In this document: positions 45,592 through 53,158 of the stretch, piece by piece
Numbering within the stretch: position 1 is the first letter of the stretch
Layout of the letters: the number at the start of each line of letters is the position of its first letter
NCBI RefSeq assembly: GCF_904424705.1
Contig: NZ_CAJGBF010000001.1
Span: 496,001-560,000 of the forward strand
Length of the DNA: 64,000 nucleotides
Origin: Rossellomorea arthrocnemi
GTDB taxonomy: Bacteria; Bacillota; Bacilli; Bacillales; Bacillaceae_B
Reading direction: 5' to 3'
Translations under genes and position numbers: made by a program
Notes under the pieces: model-generated
Told to the model about the DNA's origin: nothing
Database searches by the model: none
Seen by the model: only the letters and a program-made list of their open reading frames with translations

Positions 45592-46364
45592 TCAGGACGA
45601 AATTTTACCGAAAAGTATTCGAACTGAACGGCCATCCCATCATCGCCAAAGGACTACGCTCATTCGCCCAATCCAAGGTGAGCAAACCGTTCATCGGCTC
45701 TTTTGCCAAATTGTATAAACTGAACATGGAAGAAGCCACGCGCGCCCTCCGTGAATACGGCACTCTTCATGATATTTTCACAAGGGAGTTGACACCTGAT
45801 GCGCGTCCTGTCGCGTCCTCTGCCGATGCATTTGTCAGCCCGTGTGACGGATATTTGTCCGTTGTCGATGACTTGACCCCGGAGAGCACGTTCATGGTCA
45901 AAGGTCAGAACTACACTGTGGAAGAACTGCTGGGCTCATCATCCAAAGCGGAACCGTACGCCGGAGGTCAGGTTCTCATCTTTTATTTAAGTCCAACCGA
46001 CTACCACCGGGTTCACGTGCCGATCGACGCGAACGTGGAGGAGGTCTATACTCTTGGAAAAGACGCCGCTCCCGTAAATGAACTCGGACTGACCCACGGT
46101 CTCCGTCCACTCACCCGGAATTATCGACTCGTTTCCCGGTTTGATGTAGCAGGAGCCCCTCTTGCCCATGTCATGGTCGGAGCATTGAATGTGAATTCCA
46201 TCGTGAGGACGAATATGAAGGATGTCGTTCACCGGGGAGATCCTTACGGGTACTTCTCATTCGGATCGACGGTCGTCATCTGCGTTCCGGAAGGTCGTTT
46301 TACCTTTAACGGAAAAACGGGTCCTGTCAAAATGGGTGAAGAAATTGGAAAATGGAACTCTTAA
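45588..46364 (+). CDS. psd: Phosphatidylserine decarboxylase
   Basis: 258 residues. It contains FVSPCDGYLSVVDD near 80, LSPTDYHRVHVP with the conserved His pair, and the self-cleavage region SFGSTVVICVP, where the Gly-Ser bond is cut to make the pyruvoyl cofactor. It converts phosphatidylserine to phosphatidylethanolamine at the membrane. In B. subtilis psd follows pssA; here no pssA is adjacent, and the gene is instead coupled to a dedicated regulator, suggesting stress- or metal-controlled lipid composition, or a second psd copy. A terminator hairpin follows. Confidence 0.93.
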   Translation: MIRTKFYRKVFELNGHPIIAKGLRSFAQSKVSKPFIGSFAKLYKLNMEEATRALREYGTLHDIFTRELTPDARPVASSADAFVSPCDGYLSVVDDLTPESTFMVKGQNYTVEELLGSSSKAEPYAGGQVLIFYLSPTDYHRVHVPIDANVEEVYTLGKDAAPVNELGLTHGLRPLTRNYRLVSRFDVAGAPLAHVMVGALNVNSIVRTNMKDVVHRGDPYGYFSFGSTVVICVPEGRFTFNGKTGPVKMGEEIGKWNS

Positions 46365-46369
46365 ATAAA

Positions 46370-46404
46370 AACCGCCTTTTCCCTGTTGGGGGGAGGCGGT
46401 TTTT
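46370..46404 (+). terminator. psd terminator
   Basis: AACCGCCT / AGGCGGTT stem followed by TTT, starting 6 bp after the stop. Confidence 0.85.
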
Positions 46405-46420
46405 GATTTTTCGACAAAAG

Positions 46421-46509
46421 GATCATAAATGAGGGAAAGTGGCTCATATATATAAATTTCAGCTCATAAATTTTTATTTTGGCTCATAAGTCCTGAGAAC
46501 AGGCTCATA
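46421..46509. repeat. Array of GCTCATA words every 20-21 bp
   Basis: GATCATA at 46421, then GCTCATA at 46442, 46462, 46482 and 46503. Steps are 21, 20, 20 and 21 bp; the sequence between the words is not conserved. No gene overlaps it. It lies after the psd terminator and before the end of a convergent transporter gene. Confidence 0.8.
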
Positions 46510-46609
46510 TCCTGCCAAAAGGCTAGAACAGCCTTCTTAATCCTCATCAAAACTTACTCTATTTTTTAAAAAATCCTATAATCAGACCTCTTTTGAAGCA
46601 AAAAACCTT

Positions 46610-47086
46610 TCAAGCCCCCACTCTCTCACGTTCACGAACCGGTTTTTCATCCGCACGCTTCTCCAATTTATAAACGAGCACCCCGCCGATCAACAACGCA
46701 ATTCCAAGTAGCTTCTCCCAGGACAATGTAGAAGGTTCAAACCCGAACCATCCGCCTGTGTTGACGATGAATGCGATCGTGATCTGCGAAATTAGCGCGA
46801 TGGAGATTGCATATGCCGGTCCGATCAATGTGACTCCCCTCATCAGGAAGAACACGATGCCGACTCCGAACACTCCGCTGAACAGAAAGACGGGATTGAC
46901 TCCGCTGAAGTCCAGCAGGCTTTTATCTTCCATTGTATAAAACACGGGCAGTGAACAAATAAGACCAAGGCCGAGTACCAGGCTTGTCGTGGCCCATGGG
47001 CCGGTTTTTTCACTGACACGGGCATTGAATACATTTTGCAAACTGATCAGGATTCCTGCTATGATGGCTAATCCTATTCCGAACAT
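46610..47086 (-). CDS. YdcZ-like half-size DMT transporter (second copy)
   Basis: 158 residues with five hydrophobic helices and the family start IAGILISLQNVFNARVSEKTGPWATTS; later GPAYAISIALISQITIAFIV and E-K-L-L-G-I-A-L-L-I-G-G-V-L are characteristic of YdcZ (DUF606). Half-size DMT proteins need a dimer, and the related 141-residue protein encoded two genes upstream could be its partner. A short basic tail follows the last helix. It is the last gene of a ydcZ-crp-ydcZ operon; the ATG has AAGGAGGG upstream. Substrate unknown. Confidence 0.83.
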   Translation of the reverse strand: MFGIGLAIIAGILISLQNVFNARVSEKTGPWATTSLVLGLGLICSLPVFYTMEDKSLLDFSGVNPVFLFSGVFGVGIVFFLMRGVTLIGPAYAISIALISQITIAFIVNTGGWFGFEPSTLSWEKLLGIALLIGGVLVYKLEKRADEKPVRERERVGA

Positions 47087-47098
47087 GTGATGCCCTCC

Positions 47099-47794
47099 TT
47101 ATTCATAGATGTTTCCTTTCGCAAGGATGCTGAGTTTTTCCAGATCTTTGATGGTGATGGAACCGTTGACCCGTTCGATGAGGTCATCCGCCGCCATCTT
47201 TTTCAGTACCCGGTTCAGGTGGCGGTAGCTCGTTCCGATCCATTCGGCGAGCTCCATGAGATTGGACGTATGCATCTCCTGATGGAACATGGTCCCTTCG
47301 CCTGCTTCTGAAATGGACAATAAATAGCTCGCAAGCCGAACTTCAACGGGATACAGCATGTGCATGCTCGTGATATGGGATTCCGTGTAGAACTTGTGGG
47401 CCACTGTATCAAATAGAAAGCGCATGATCGCCGGATGCTCCTTCTCAAGCCTTGAGAGATCCGTGAACGGAATCGATAGGAACACTCCGTCCGTGACGGC
47501 TTCCACAGAATTAAGAACCGCTGTACCCTTCGCATATTCCACATCCCCGATCAGGGCAAGTGGACGCTTGAAGCGGTTGATCAACAGTTTCCCTTCCGGT
47601 GTATGGGTGAAGATCTTGATCTTTCCCTCCATGAGGAAGTACAGTTCGTCGAGCTCTTCCCCCGTGGAAAATAAGACATCCCCTTTTTCAAAGGAATACA
47701 TTTTGATATATTTTCTGAAATCTGCTGGAAATAAATCGTCCAGCTCGAATTGGTTTATATAATGATTGGGGGCAGCCCCCTGGGTTTCTTTCAT
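47099..47794 (-). CDS. Crp/Fnr-family regulator (YeiL-like)
   Basis: 231 residues. A cyclic-nucleotide-binding-type beta barrel (FEKGDVLFSTGEELDELYFLMEGKIKIF; key part LYFLMEGKIKI) is followed by a long dimer helix and a helix-turn-helix (LMELAEWIGTSYRHLNRVLKKM). The usual cAMP-contact Arg/Ser pair is not evident, and no Cys cluster for an Fe-S centre is visible, so the effector is unknown. It resembles YeiL-type regulators. The ATG at 47794 (AAGGAG upstream) is used; the longer frame to 47839 would run into the upstream gene. It is sandwiched between two YdcZ transporter genes, which it probably controls. Confidence 0.83.
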   Translation of the reverse strand: MKETQGAAPNHYINQFELDDLFPADFRKYIKMYSFEKGDVLFSTGEELDELYFLMEGKIKIFTHTPEGKLLINRFKRPLALIGDVEYAKGTAVLNSVEAVTDGVFLSIPFTDLSRLEKEHPAIMRFLFDTVAHKFYTESHITSMHMLYPVEVRLASYLLSISEAGEGTMFHQEMHTSNLMELAEWIGTSYRHLNRVLKKMAADDLIERVNGSITIKDLEKLSILAKGNIYE

Positions 47795-47810
47795 CGTATG
47801 ACTCCTTTTT

Positions 47811-48236
47811 TTACAATTGGAACAGGATAACCCCTGCAAGCATCATGGAGAGGCCAACTGCCTGCCGCGTTGTAACCGGGATCTTCTTTTCCCCGAACCA
47901 TCCCCGGGACTCAATAAGGAAGGCCGTCCCGATCTGGGCCACGAGCAGGATCGCAATGGCCGATGCCGGTCCGATCATGTGAATCGCCGTCAGCTCAGAG
48001 AACACGACGATCACACCGAATGTGCCGCCGATCAAATACAAAAACGGAACCTGCCTGAAGCTTTTACCTTTTCCATCTCTTACTTTCATATAAACCGTCA
48101 TCGCAATCGTAAAGGCCACAAGGTGGACCATCGAAGTCGTATGCCACCCGCCGATCGCGTCACTCATCCGTGCATTGAAAATCCCCTGCATCGTGATGCA
48201 AAGACCCCCAAAGAGGGCAAATATAGCACCTTTCAT
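47811..48236 (-). CDS. YdcZ-like half-size DMT transporter (first copy)
   Basis: 141 residues with five helices. The start FALFGGLCITMQGIFNARMSD and the central GPASAIAILLVAQIGTAFLIES mirror the copy at 46610. The two are paralogues of opposite ends of one operon and could assemble as a heterodimer, as dual-topology or paired small transporters do. First gene of the operon; the ATG at 48236 follows a GGAGGATG-type site. Confidence 0.83.
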   Translation of the reverse strand: MKGAIFALFGGLCITMQGIFNARMSDAIGGWHTTSMVHLVAFTIAMTVYMKVRDGKGKSFRQVPFLYLIGGTFGVIVVFSELTAIHMIGPASAIAILLVAQIGTAFLIESRGWFGEKKIPVTTRQAVGLSMMLAGVILFQL

Positions 48237-48367
48237 CGTTCATCCTCCTATCCTTTGTTCTATTAAATAGGAGGTTGGCGTTTCGTGAAAGGACATATGT
48301 CCTAAGGGTTGCCGGATGGGGGATTGGGTATGCGTTTTCATTCAAATTTTCTGGCAGACCAATCCTT

Positions 48368-48436
48368 TATCAGCGAAAATGGAGCTTATATCAGCGGAAT
48401 TTTCATTTTATCAGCGGGATCTCATTTTTATCAGCG
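48368..48436. repeat. Array of TATCAGCG words every 20-21 bp (first)
   Basis: TATCAGCG occurs exactly at 48368, 48389, 48409 and 48429 (steps 21, 20, 20) with unconserved AT-rich spacers. The array sits between the divergent YdcZ and DJ-1/PfpI genes. Confidence 0.85.
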
Positions 48437-48511
48437 ATTCTTCCATTATTACCTAGAATCAGCCATAGGTAAATTAAAGCTATGGTAAAATGTAACAAGG
48501 AGGGGATGCGT

Positions 48512-49087
48512 ATGAAAAAAGTATTGCTATTTGTAACGGATGGTTTCGCCGATTGGGAAGCCAGTTACGTGACGGCGGAGTTGAATAAGTCGTGGACGGA
48601 CTATCAAGTTCAGACCGTAGCCATCGACAAGGATCCAAAGGTTTCAATGGGAGGACTGACGGTACTTCCTGATTACAGCATGGATGACGTGCCACAAGGA
48701 TTTAGCATGTTGATCCTGCCAGGGGGAACCACTTGGCGTGAAGAAAAGAATCAACAGGTCAAGAAGCTGGTGGAAGATTGTTTCAGGAAAAACATCCCCG
48801 TCGCGGCCATTTGTGATGCCACGACATTCCTAGGGATCCACGGATTCCTTGATCACCATAAACATACGGGGAATTCGCTTCCTTATTTAAAAGAAGGGGC
48901 ACCGCATTATCGCGGGGAGGACCATTACATAGACGAACAATCGGTTCGTGACAACGGGCTGATCACTGCTAATGGAACGGCGGCACTCGAATTTACAAGA
49001 AACGTATTACGGGAATTACAAGTATACGATGAGAAAGAACTTCAAGAATGGTATGCGTTATTTAAAAAAGGTTCTGTTCACAGTTAG
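48512..49087 (+). CDS. DJ-1/PfpI family protein (class I glutamine amidotransferase-like)
   Basis: 191 residues. The fold starts KKVLLFVTDGFADWEASYVTAEL. The nucleophile elbow is VAAICDATTFLG with Cys near 100 and an N-terminal Glu in the usual position (ADWE). This matches the DJ-1/ThiJ/PfpI superfamily; the branch resembles uncharacterised Bacillus proteins annotated as glutamine amidotransferase-like or glyoxalase/chaperone-like, so the activity is open. The ATG at 48512 lies eight bases after AAGGAGG. It is a single gene flanked on both sides by TATCAGCG arrays. Confidence 0.85.
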   Translation: MKKVLLFVTDGFADWEASYVTAELNKSWTDYQVQTVAIDKDPKVSMGGLTVLPDYSMDDVPQGFSMLILPGGTTWREEKNQQVKKLVEDCFRKNIPVAAICDATTFLGIHGFLDHHKHTGNSLPYLKEGAPHYRGEDHYIDEQSVRDNGLITANGTAALEFTRNVLRELQVYDEKELQEWYALFKKGSVHS

Positions 49088-49094
49088 AATACGT

Positions 49095-49142
49095 GAGAAA
49101 CAGCTTCCTGTATTGTAAGGAACCTGTTTCTCTTCTTTTTTT
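49095..49142 (+). terminator. Terminator of the DJ-1/PfpI gene
   Basis: GAGAAACAG / CTGTTTCTC with inner TTCC/GGAA pairing, followed by TTCTTTTTTT. Confidence 0.9.
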
Positions 49143-49170
49143 GGAGTGAGGGCAACGGCTGAGAAGCTTT

Positions 49171-49255
49171 TATCAGCGGAATTTTTGATATATCGATAGT
49201 TTCGATATATCATCGAAAAATCGATTTTATCAGCGAAAAAAGAAATATATCAGCG
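49171..49255. repeat. Array of TATCAGCG words every ~20 bp (second)
   Basis: Exact TATCAGCG at 49171, 49228 and 49248; degenerate copies TATCGATA (49191) and TATCATCG (49208) fill the register, giving steps of 20, 17, 20 and 20 bp. The middle also forms an inverted repeat (GATATATCG / CGATATATC). It lies between the DJ-1/PfpI terminator and the convergent TetR gene. Confidence 0.75.
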
Positions 49256-49277
49256 CCCCCCTTTTCGCACCCATCAT

Positions 49278-49898
49278 TTACTCCTCCACACCAAGTCCCC
49301 ACTTCACATACCCCATCAGCCACTCCGTCTGCTCCTTCAACTGGATCGTCTCCGAATCGAGAATTGCGTGGTCCATCGCCATTCCATCGATATGGGAAAT
49401 GATTGCCTTGGCTATCACCTCAGGTTCAAAACGAGGAGAAAATTCCCCCGCTTTGACGCCTTCTTCGATGATGTTGACGGTCATTTGATAAGCGTGGAGG
49501 AATCGTTTCCTGGCATGCTCCTTCCTGCTTTCATCATGGCGTCCGGTAATGAAATATTCAAGCTTGGAAGGGGCGAGGGCATCCATATGATTGGTTGCCT
49601 TTTTACTCTCCCCTAGGAAGCTCATGAGCAGGACATCCCAGTATGAGCCCTGCTTTTTCAACATTGCCTCGATGCTTCCTTCGATTGCCTCCCTCAGTTC
49701 TTCCGCGATCAAGGCTTCGAAGAGATCCTCTTTATTTTCAAAGTACTGATACAATCCGCCCCTGCTGACGCCAGCCCGCTCCATGACATGCTTCATGGTG
49801 GTGTTTTCATAGCCATGCTCGATGAAAACGTCTCTCGCTGCTTCTAATAAGTTAGAGCGGCGTTGCTCCTTGTGTTGTTGACTGACTTTCGGTGACAT
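49278..49898 (-). CDS. TetR/AcrR-family regulator
   Basis: 206 residues. The N-terminal helix-turn-helix (ARDVFIEHGYENTTMKHVMERAGVSRGGLYQYFENKEDL; key part VSRGGLYQYFENKEDL) is followed by a divergent ligand domain. It starts inside the end of the MFS gene (47-bp overlap) with its own GAGGAGGAGA, so the pair is co-transcribed. It likely represses the pair at the palindromic sites at 51132-51188 and responds to the exporter's substrate. Confidence 0.9.
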   Translation of the reverse strand: MSPKVSQQHKEQRRSNLLEAARDVFIEHGYENTTMKHVMERAGVSRGGLYQYFENKEDLFEALIAEELREAIEGSIEAMLKKQGSYWDVLLMSFLGESKKATNHMDALAPSKLEYFITGRHDESRKEHARKRFLHAYQMTVNIIEEGVKAGEFSPRFEPEVIAKAIISHIDGMAMDHAILDSETIQLKEQTEWLMGYVKWGLGVEE

Positions 49899-51111
49899 CC
49901 GTCTCCTCCTCTACTTTATCCTTTACGGCGATTGAAATGATGAATAAAAGAATCAATAAGGAACTCGTCACGATGAAGGACGGAATGATCCCGATGATCG
50001 TGGCAAGGGTTCCTCCTGCTAACGGCCCGATGATCGTGGCCGTCGTCGTGGTACTGTTGACGACCCCGAAGACCCTTCCCGTCATATGAACCGGTGTCTT
50101 CTCCTGGGTTGCAGCCTGGAACGGGATGAATACGAATCCCGCAGATGCCCCTGCGATAAGTCCCAGGAGCGGAACCCAGACAATCGACAGACTGAGGTCA
50201 TAATGGGTAAGAATCGCCATCGGGCCAAATCCTGCGCCGATCCCAAGCACGCCGAAACACATATAAAGGAACGCGTTGTAATCGGTCTTTTTTGAAAGAA
50301 ATATCCCTGTAAGCAGCATTCCGACGCCTGCACTCGTTACGGTATATCCGAATAAATCTGGTGATACATCCGTCAGCTGCCTTAAGAGGACAATGATTTG
50401 AGAATCCGATAACTGAAGGATCAATAAGCTGACCCCGAGTAAAAACAATCCGTATAATAAGAAACGGCTTTTCTTAATAAAAGAGAATCCAACTTTGATT
50501 TCCTTCTTGAAGGAAGGTCCGTCCCTCTTCTCGACTTCGACTTCCTTTACGGCTTTCGGCAACAGGAAGATGAGGATGGCTGAAAGGAAGAAGGTGGCGG
50601 AGTCGAGATAGAAGACGTTGTACGTTCCGATCAGGGATACGAGAATCCCGCTGACAAGGGGTCCGATGACCTTCGTACCCGAATCGATGGTGGAGGACAG
50701 GGACATTGCCCCCTTGATTTGTTCATCCTGCACCAGTTCTTTCAGTTTCCCGTTTTTTGCCGGAATGAAAACCGAGGAGAAGATCCCCGTCAGGAACAAA
50801 CAACCGTATACCATCCACACATTCGTTGCCAGTGTCAGGAGCAGAATCAATACACCCCTCACCACGTCGGAAAACATCATCAACGTCTTCCGTTCCATCC
50901 GGTCGGCAATCGTTCCCGTGACCGGTCCGAGTAAAGCCATCGGCAGGGCGAGACTCAGAATGATCAACGACATCTGCATCGGTGTCGCTTCCCATTTTAA
51001 CCCAACCAGCGTAATGATCGCCACAATACTCAACCAATCCCCCAAGCCTGAAATTGCCTGCGCCGTCATCAACGTGATGAACGGTTTATTTTTCCGTAAT
51101 GAAGTACCCAT
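49852..51111 (-). CDS. MFS transporter (DHA3-type multidrug exporter)
   Basis: 419 residues with 12 helices. GTIADRMERKTLMMF is the MFS loop motif, and the start QAISGLGDWLSIVAIITLVG and the SMTD-like mid segment AMSLSSTIDSGTKVIGP are typical of the DHA3 exporters. The substrate is unknown, probably an amphiphilic drug given the TetR partner. The ATG at 51111 (GGAGAGGGAG upstream) is preferred; a longer frame to 51165 would start in the operator region. A GGTCCGTCCC word falls within its coding sequence at 50516-50525. Confidence 0.87.
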   Translation of the reverse strand: MGTSLRKNKPFITLMTAQAISGLGDWLSIVAIITLVGLKWEATPMQMSLIILSLALPMALLGPVTGTIADRMERKTLMMFSDVVRGVLILLLTLATNVWMVYGCLFLTGIFSSVFIPAKNGKLKELVQDEQIKGAMSLSSTIDSGTKVIGPLVSGILVSLIGTYNVFYLDSATFFLSAILIFLLPKAVKEVEVEKRDGPSFKKEIKVGFSFIKKSRFLLYGLFLLGVSLLILQLSDSQIIVLLRQLTDVSPDLFGYTVTSAGVGMLLTGIFLSKKTDYNAFLYMCFGVLGIGAGFGPMAILTHYDLSLSIVWVPLLGLIAGASAGFVFIPFQAATQEKTPVHMTGRVFGVVNSTTTTATIIGPLAGGTLATIIGIIPSFIVTSSLLILLFIISIAVKDKVEEETDVTESQSTTQGATPL

Positions 51112-51131
51112 TCCACATCTCCCTCTCCATA

Positions 51132-51188
51132 AAAATGACATCGGTGTCGTTTTCGTTAATTTCATTATAACGACACCAATGTCATTTT
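51132..51188. promoter_or_regulatory. TetR-type operator pair upstream of the MFS gene
   Basis: Two 20-bp arms (51132-51151 and 51169-51188) are inverted complements at 19 of 20 positions, 17 bp apart. Each arm is itself a near-palindrome of the form TGACA-N6-TGTCG, a typical TetR dimer site. The location is between the MFS operon and UPF0158 gene, so both directions could be regulated. Confidence 0.75.
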
Positions 51189-51252
51189 ACAATAAACTTT
51201 TAGATTTTTTAAAAATAGTTATACTTAGCTTATAAGAAACGGAGGTCTGTTT

Positions 51253-51717
51253 ATGCCCAAACCTGTAAATATAGACATGCTCATTAAAGAAATGGAATCA
51301 CAGTTTGATGAATTTTACTATTATCTACATTTGGAGACGGGATCGGTCGTAATGGTTTCCAAAGAGATCCTCATAAAGGCGGAAGATGAAGAGCCCATCG
51401 ACGAGCTTGAAGACTGGGAACAGATTGAATATGCCCAGGCAGAAGATGTGATCGAGCATAACTCACATTATCTTGAACTCCCGGACAAAGAGGAAATCAA
51501 TGAATACCTGATGATGGAAAGCTTCTGCTATTCCCAGGAGGAAGGTCACGCTAGAGAACGGCTGATTTCAGCTATTCAAGGACATGGAGCGTTTAGAAGA
51601 TTCAAAGACCAGGTGGATCAGTTAAGGAAAAAGGAAGAATGGTTTGCATTCAGGCACGAATGTTACAGAGCTGTAGCATTGCGGTGGTGTGAGTTTAATG
51701 GGGTGGGGGTTGAGTGA
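51253..51717 (+). CDS. UPF0158 family protein
   Basis: 154 residues, highly acidic, with the family layout: an N-terminal V-N-I-D-M-L-I-x-E-M segment, YYYLHLETGSVVMVS, a run of Asp/Glu, and C-terminal GHGAFRRFKDQV ... EWFAFRHECYRAVALRWCE. Function is unknown across the family. The ATG at 51253 has GGAGGTCTG upstream. It is divergent from the TetR-controlled exporter and shares its promoter region. Confidence 0.85.
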   Translation: MPKPVNIDMLIKEMESQFDEFYYYLHLETGSVVMVSKEILIKAEDEEPIDELEDWEQIEYAQAEDVIEHNSHYLELPDKEEINEYLMMESFCYSQEEGHARERLISAIQGHGAFRRFKDQVDQLRKKEEWFAFRHECYRAVALRWCEFNGVGVE

Positions 51718-51743
51718 GAGTGGAGAAAGAGTCCACTCTCAAC

Positions 51744-51959
51744 CTACAAATTTATGAAATAAGTGCACTGAAAAACCAGGTTGCCAGTTAAGAGATATCT
51801 CCTTTCATCCACGAAGGGCATCCACCCTACTCCGCCTCTATTCCCTCCCAGCTTCCGAATGGCAGCAGGTGTAAAAGAATACAGTTCAAAGTCCATAGGA
51901 TGCATCCCGCCACCCGTTCCTCCGATTGTTCCATTACGATCGAGAAAGACAGCTTTCAT
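51744..51959 (-). pseudogene. Truncated HAD-family hydrolase remnant
   Basis: The first ~35 residues (KAVFLDRNGTIGGTGG ... FTPAAIRKL) match the start of HAD-IIIA phosphatases (motif I normally LDRDGT; here Asp to Asn at the second acidic position). After R-K-L the frame continues with unrelated sequence (GGNRGGVGW...) and ends at 72 residues, so motifs II-IV are missing. A good binding site (AAAAGGAG) remains before the ATG at 51959. Probably a decayed gene with an internal deletion; a functional mini-protein is unlikely. Confidence 0.6.
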
Positions 51960-51983
51960 GGCCATTTCTCCTTTTATGTATTT

Positions 51984-52442
51984 TCATTCCACCAACAATC
52001 CCCCGTAATAATACCCTGCATCCCAAAGAGCCGCCTGCATGCCTGTAAAGGACGTAACCGCACAATACAACGCACCTCCAGCCAAACAGGTAATAATGAT
52101 TCCAGCCGATAAAGGGATATGCCTACGTTTTTTATAAAAAATCAAGGTCGTAACGCCGACAATGACAACATACCCTGCCGATAGAATCAGAGTGAAACGG
52201 TGACTTTCCGCTTGATTCACCGACGCCCGAAAACTCTCAAGGCTTTTTTCATTCTCACTGTCTTCTTGTATCGTCTTCTTATGTTTTTCATGTCCAATTT
52301 CCCAGAGAAACGTTCGGCCATCTTTTATGACGTTATAATGAAAACCGCCGGCACTTCCTTCTCCTATGACCATTGGTGATGCAGCGTAGATGTGGATAGG
52401 CAGGAGCATGATGAGTAACATAATCAATAGAAACTTTTTCAA
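51984..52442 (-). CDS. Hypothetical membrane protein with signal peptide
   Basis: 152 residues, unrecognised. A cleavable-looking signal (LLIMLLIMLLPIHIYAAS) is followed by an outside segment of about 65 residues, a helix near 88-103, a basic turn (YKKRRH) and a second helix near 110-130. It starts with TTG at 52442 behind AAGGGGGA. It lies between the HAD remnant and the divergent ahpC gene. No function can be proposed. Confidence 0.6.
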   Translation of the reverse strand: MKKFLLIMLLIMLLPIHIYAASPMVIGEGSAGGFHYNVIKDGRTFLWEIGHEKHKKTIQEDSENEKSLESFRASVNQAESHRFTLILSAGYVVIVGVTTLIFYKKRRHIPLSAGIIITCLAGGALYCAVTSFTGMQAALWDAGYYYGGLLVE

Positions 52443-52479
52443 TTCAATCTCCCCCTTTTTAAAACTCTAATCTTTTCCC

Positions 52480-52533
52480 TTGACAAAAAAACGCATTTAT
52501 ATAATAATGAATATCGAATTAGAATTATTACAA
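52480..52533 (+). promoter_or_regulatory. ahpC promoter with PerR-like box
   Basis: TTGACA at 52480-52485 and a TATAAT/TAATAAT -10 region at 52500-52508. TTAGAATTATTACAA (52519-52533) matches the PerR consensus TTATAATTATTATAA at 13 of 15 positions, at or just after the start of transcription. Confidence 0.75.
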
Positions 52534-52582
52534 TCTGTTAATGATTCTCAATCACAACCAACTATTAGGAGGAATTTACACT

Positions 52583-53146
52583 ATGTCATTAATCGGTTCA
52601 CAAGTCGTACCATTTAAAGCAGAAGCATTCAAAGACGGTGAGTTCATCACTGTGACAGACGAAAGCCTGAAAGGTCAATGGAGCATTTTCTGCTTCTACC
52701 CTGCGGACTTCACATTTGTATGCCCGACAGAACTTGAAGACCTTCAGAATAATTATGAAACTCTTAAAGAGCTTGGCGTAGAAGTGTATTCAGTTTCTAC
52801 GGACACTCATTTCACACATAAAGGCTGGCATGACAGCTCTGAAAAAATCGGTAAAATCAAATACGCTATGATCGGTGATCCTTCACAACGTATCACTCGC
52901 GGTTTCGATGTATTAAATGAAGAAGATGGTCTTGCTGACCGCGGAACTTTCATCATCGATCCGGATGGCGTGATCCAGGCTGTTGAAATCAATGCAGGCG
53001 GAATCGGCCGTGATGCAGACATTCTAGTAAGCAAAATTAAGGCGGCACAATATGTGCGCAACAACCCAGGCGAAGTTTGCCCGGCTAAATGGCAGGAAGG
53101 TTCTGAAACCCTTAAGCCAAGCCTTGATCTAGTTGGTAAATTATAA
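52583..53146 (+). CDS. ahpC: Alkyl hydroperoxide reductase subunit C (peroxiredoxin)
   Basis: 187 residues. Peroxidatic Cys47 in TFVCPTE and the resolving Cys in EVCPAKW near residue 166 are both present, as in typical 2-Cys AhpC. It reduces hydrogen peroxide and alkyl peroxides and is recycled by AhpF, encoded 12 bp downstream. The ATG at 52583 has TAGGAGGAAT upstream. Expected to be strongly expressed and PerR-controlled. Confidence 0.97.
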   Translation: MSLIGSQVVPFKAEAFKDGEFITVTDESLKGQWSIFCFYPADFTFVCPTELEDLQNNYETLKELGVEVYSVSTDTHFTHKGWHDSSEKIGKIKYAMIGDPSQRITRGFDVLNEEDGLADRGTFIIDPDGVIQAVEINAGGIGRDADILVSKIKAAQYVRNNPGEVCPAKWQEGSETLKPSLDLVGKL

Positions 53147-53158
53147 GGAGTGCTACGC

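Noticed and set aside
46421..49255. CRISPR arrays
   Set aside because: The repeated units are only 7-8 bp with 12-13 bp variable sequence, no repeat of 24 bp or more, and no cas genes nearby.
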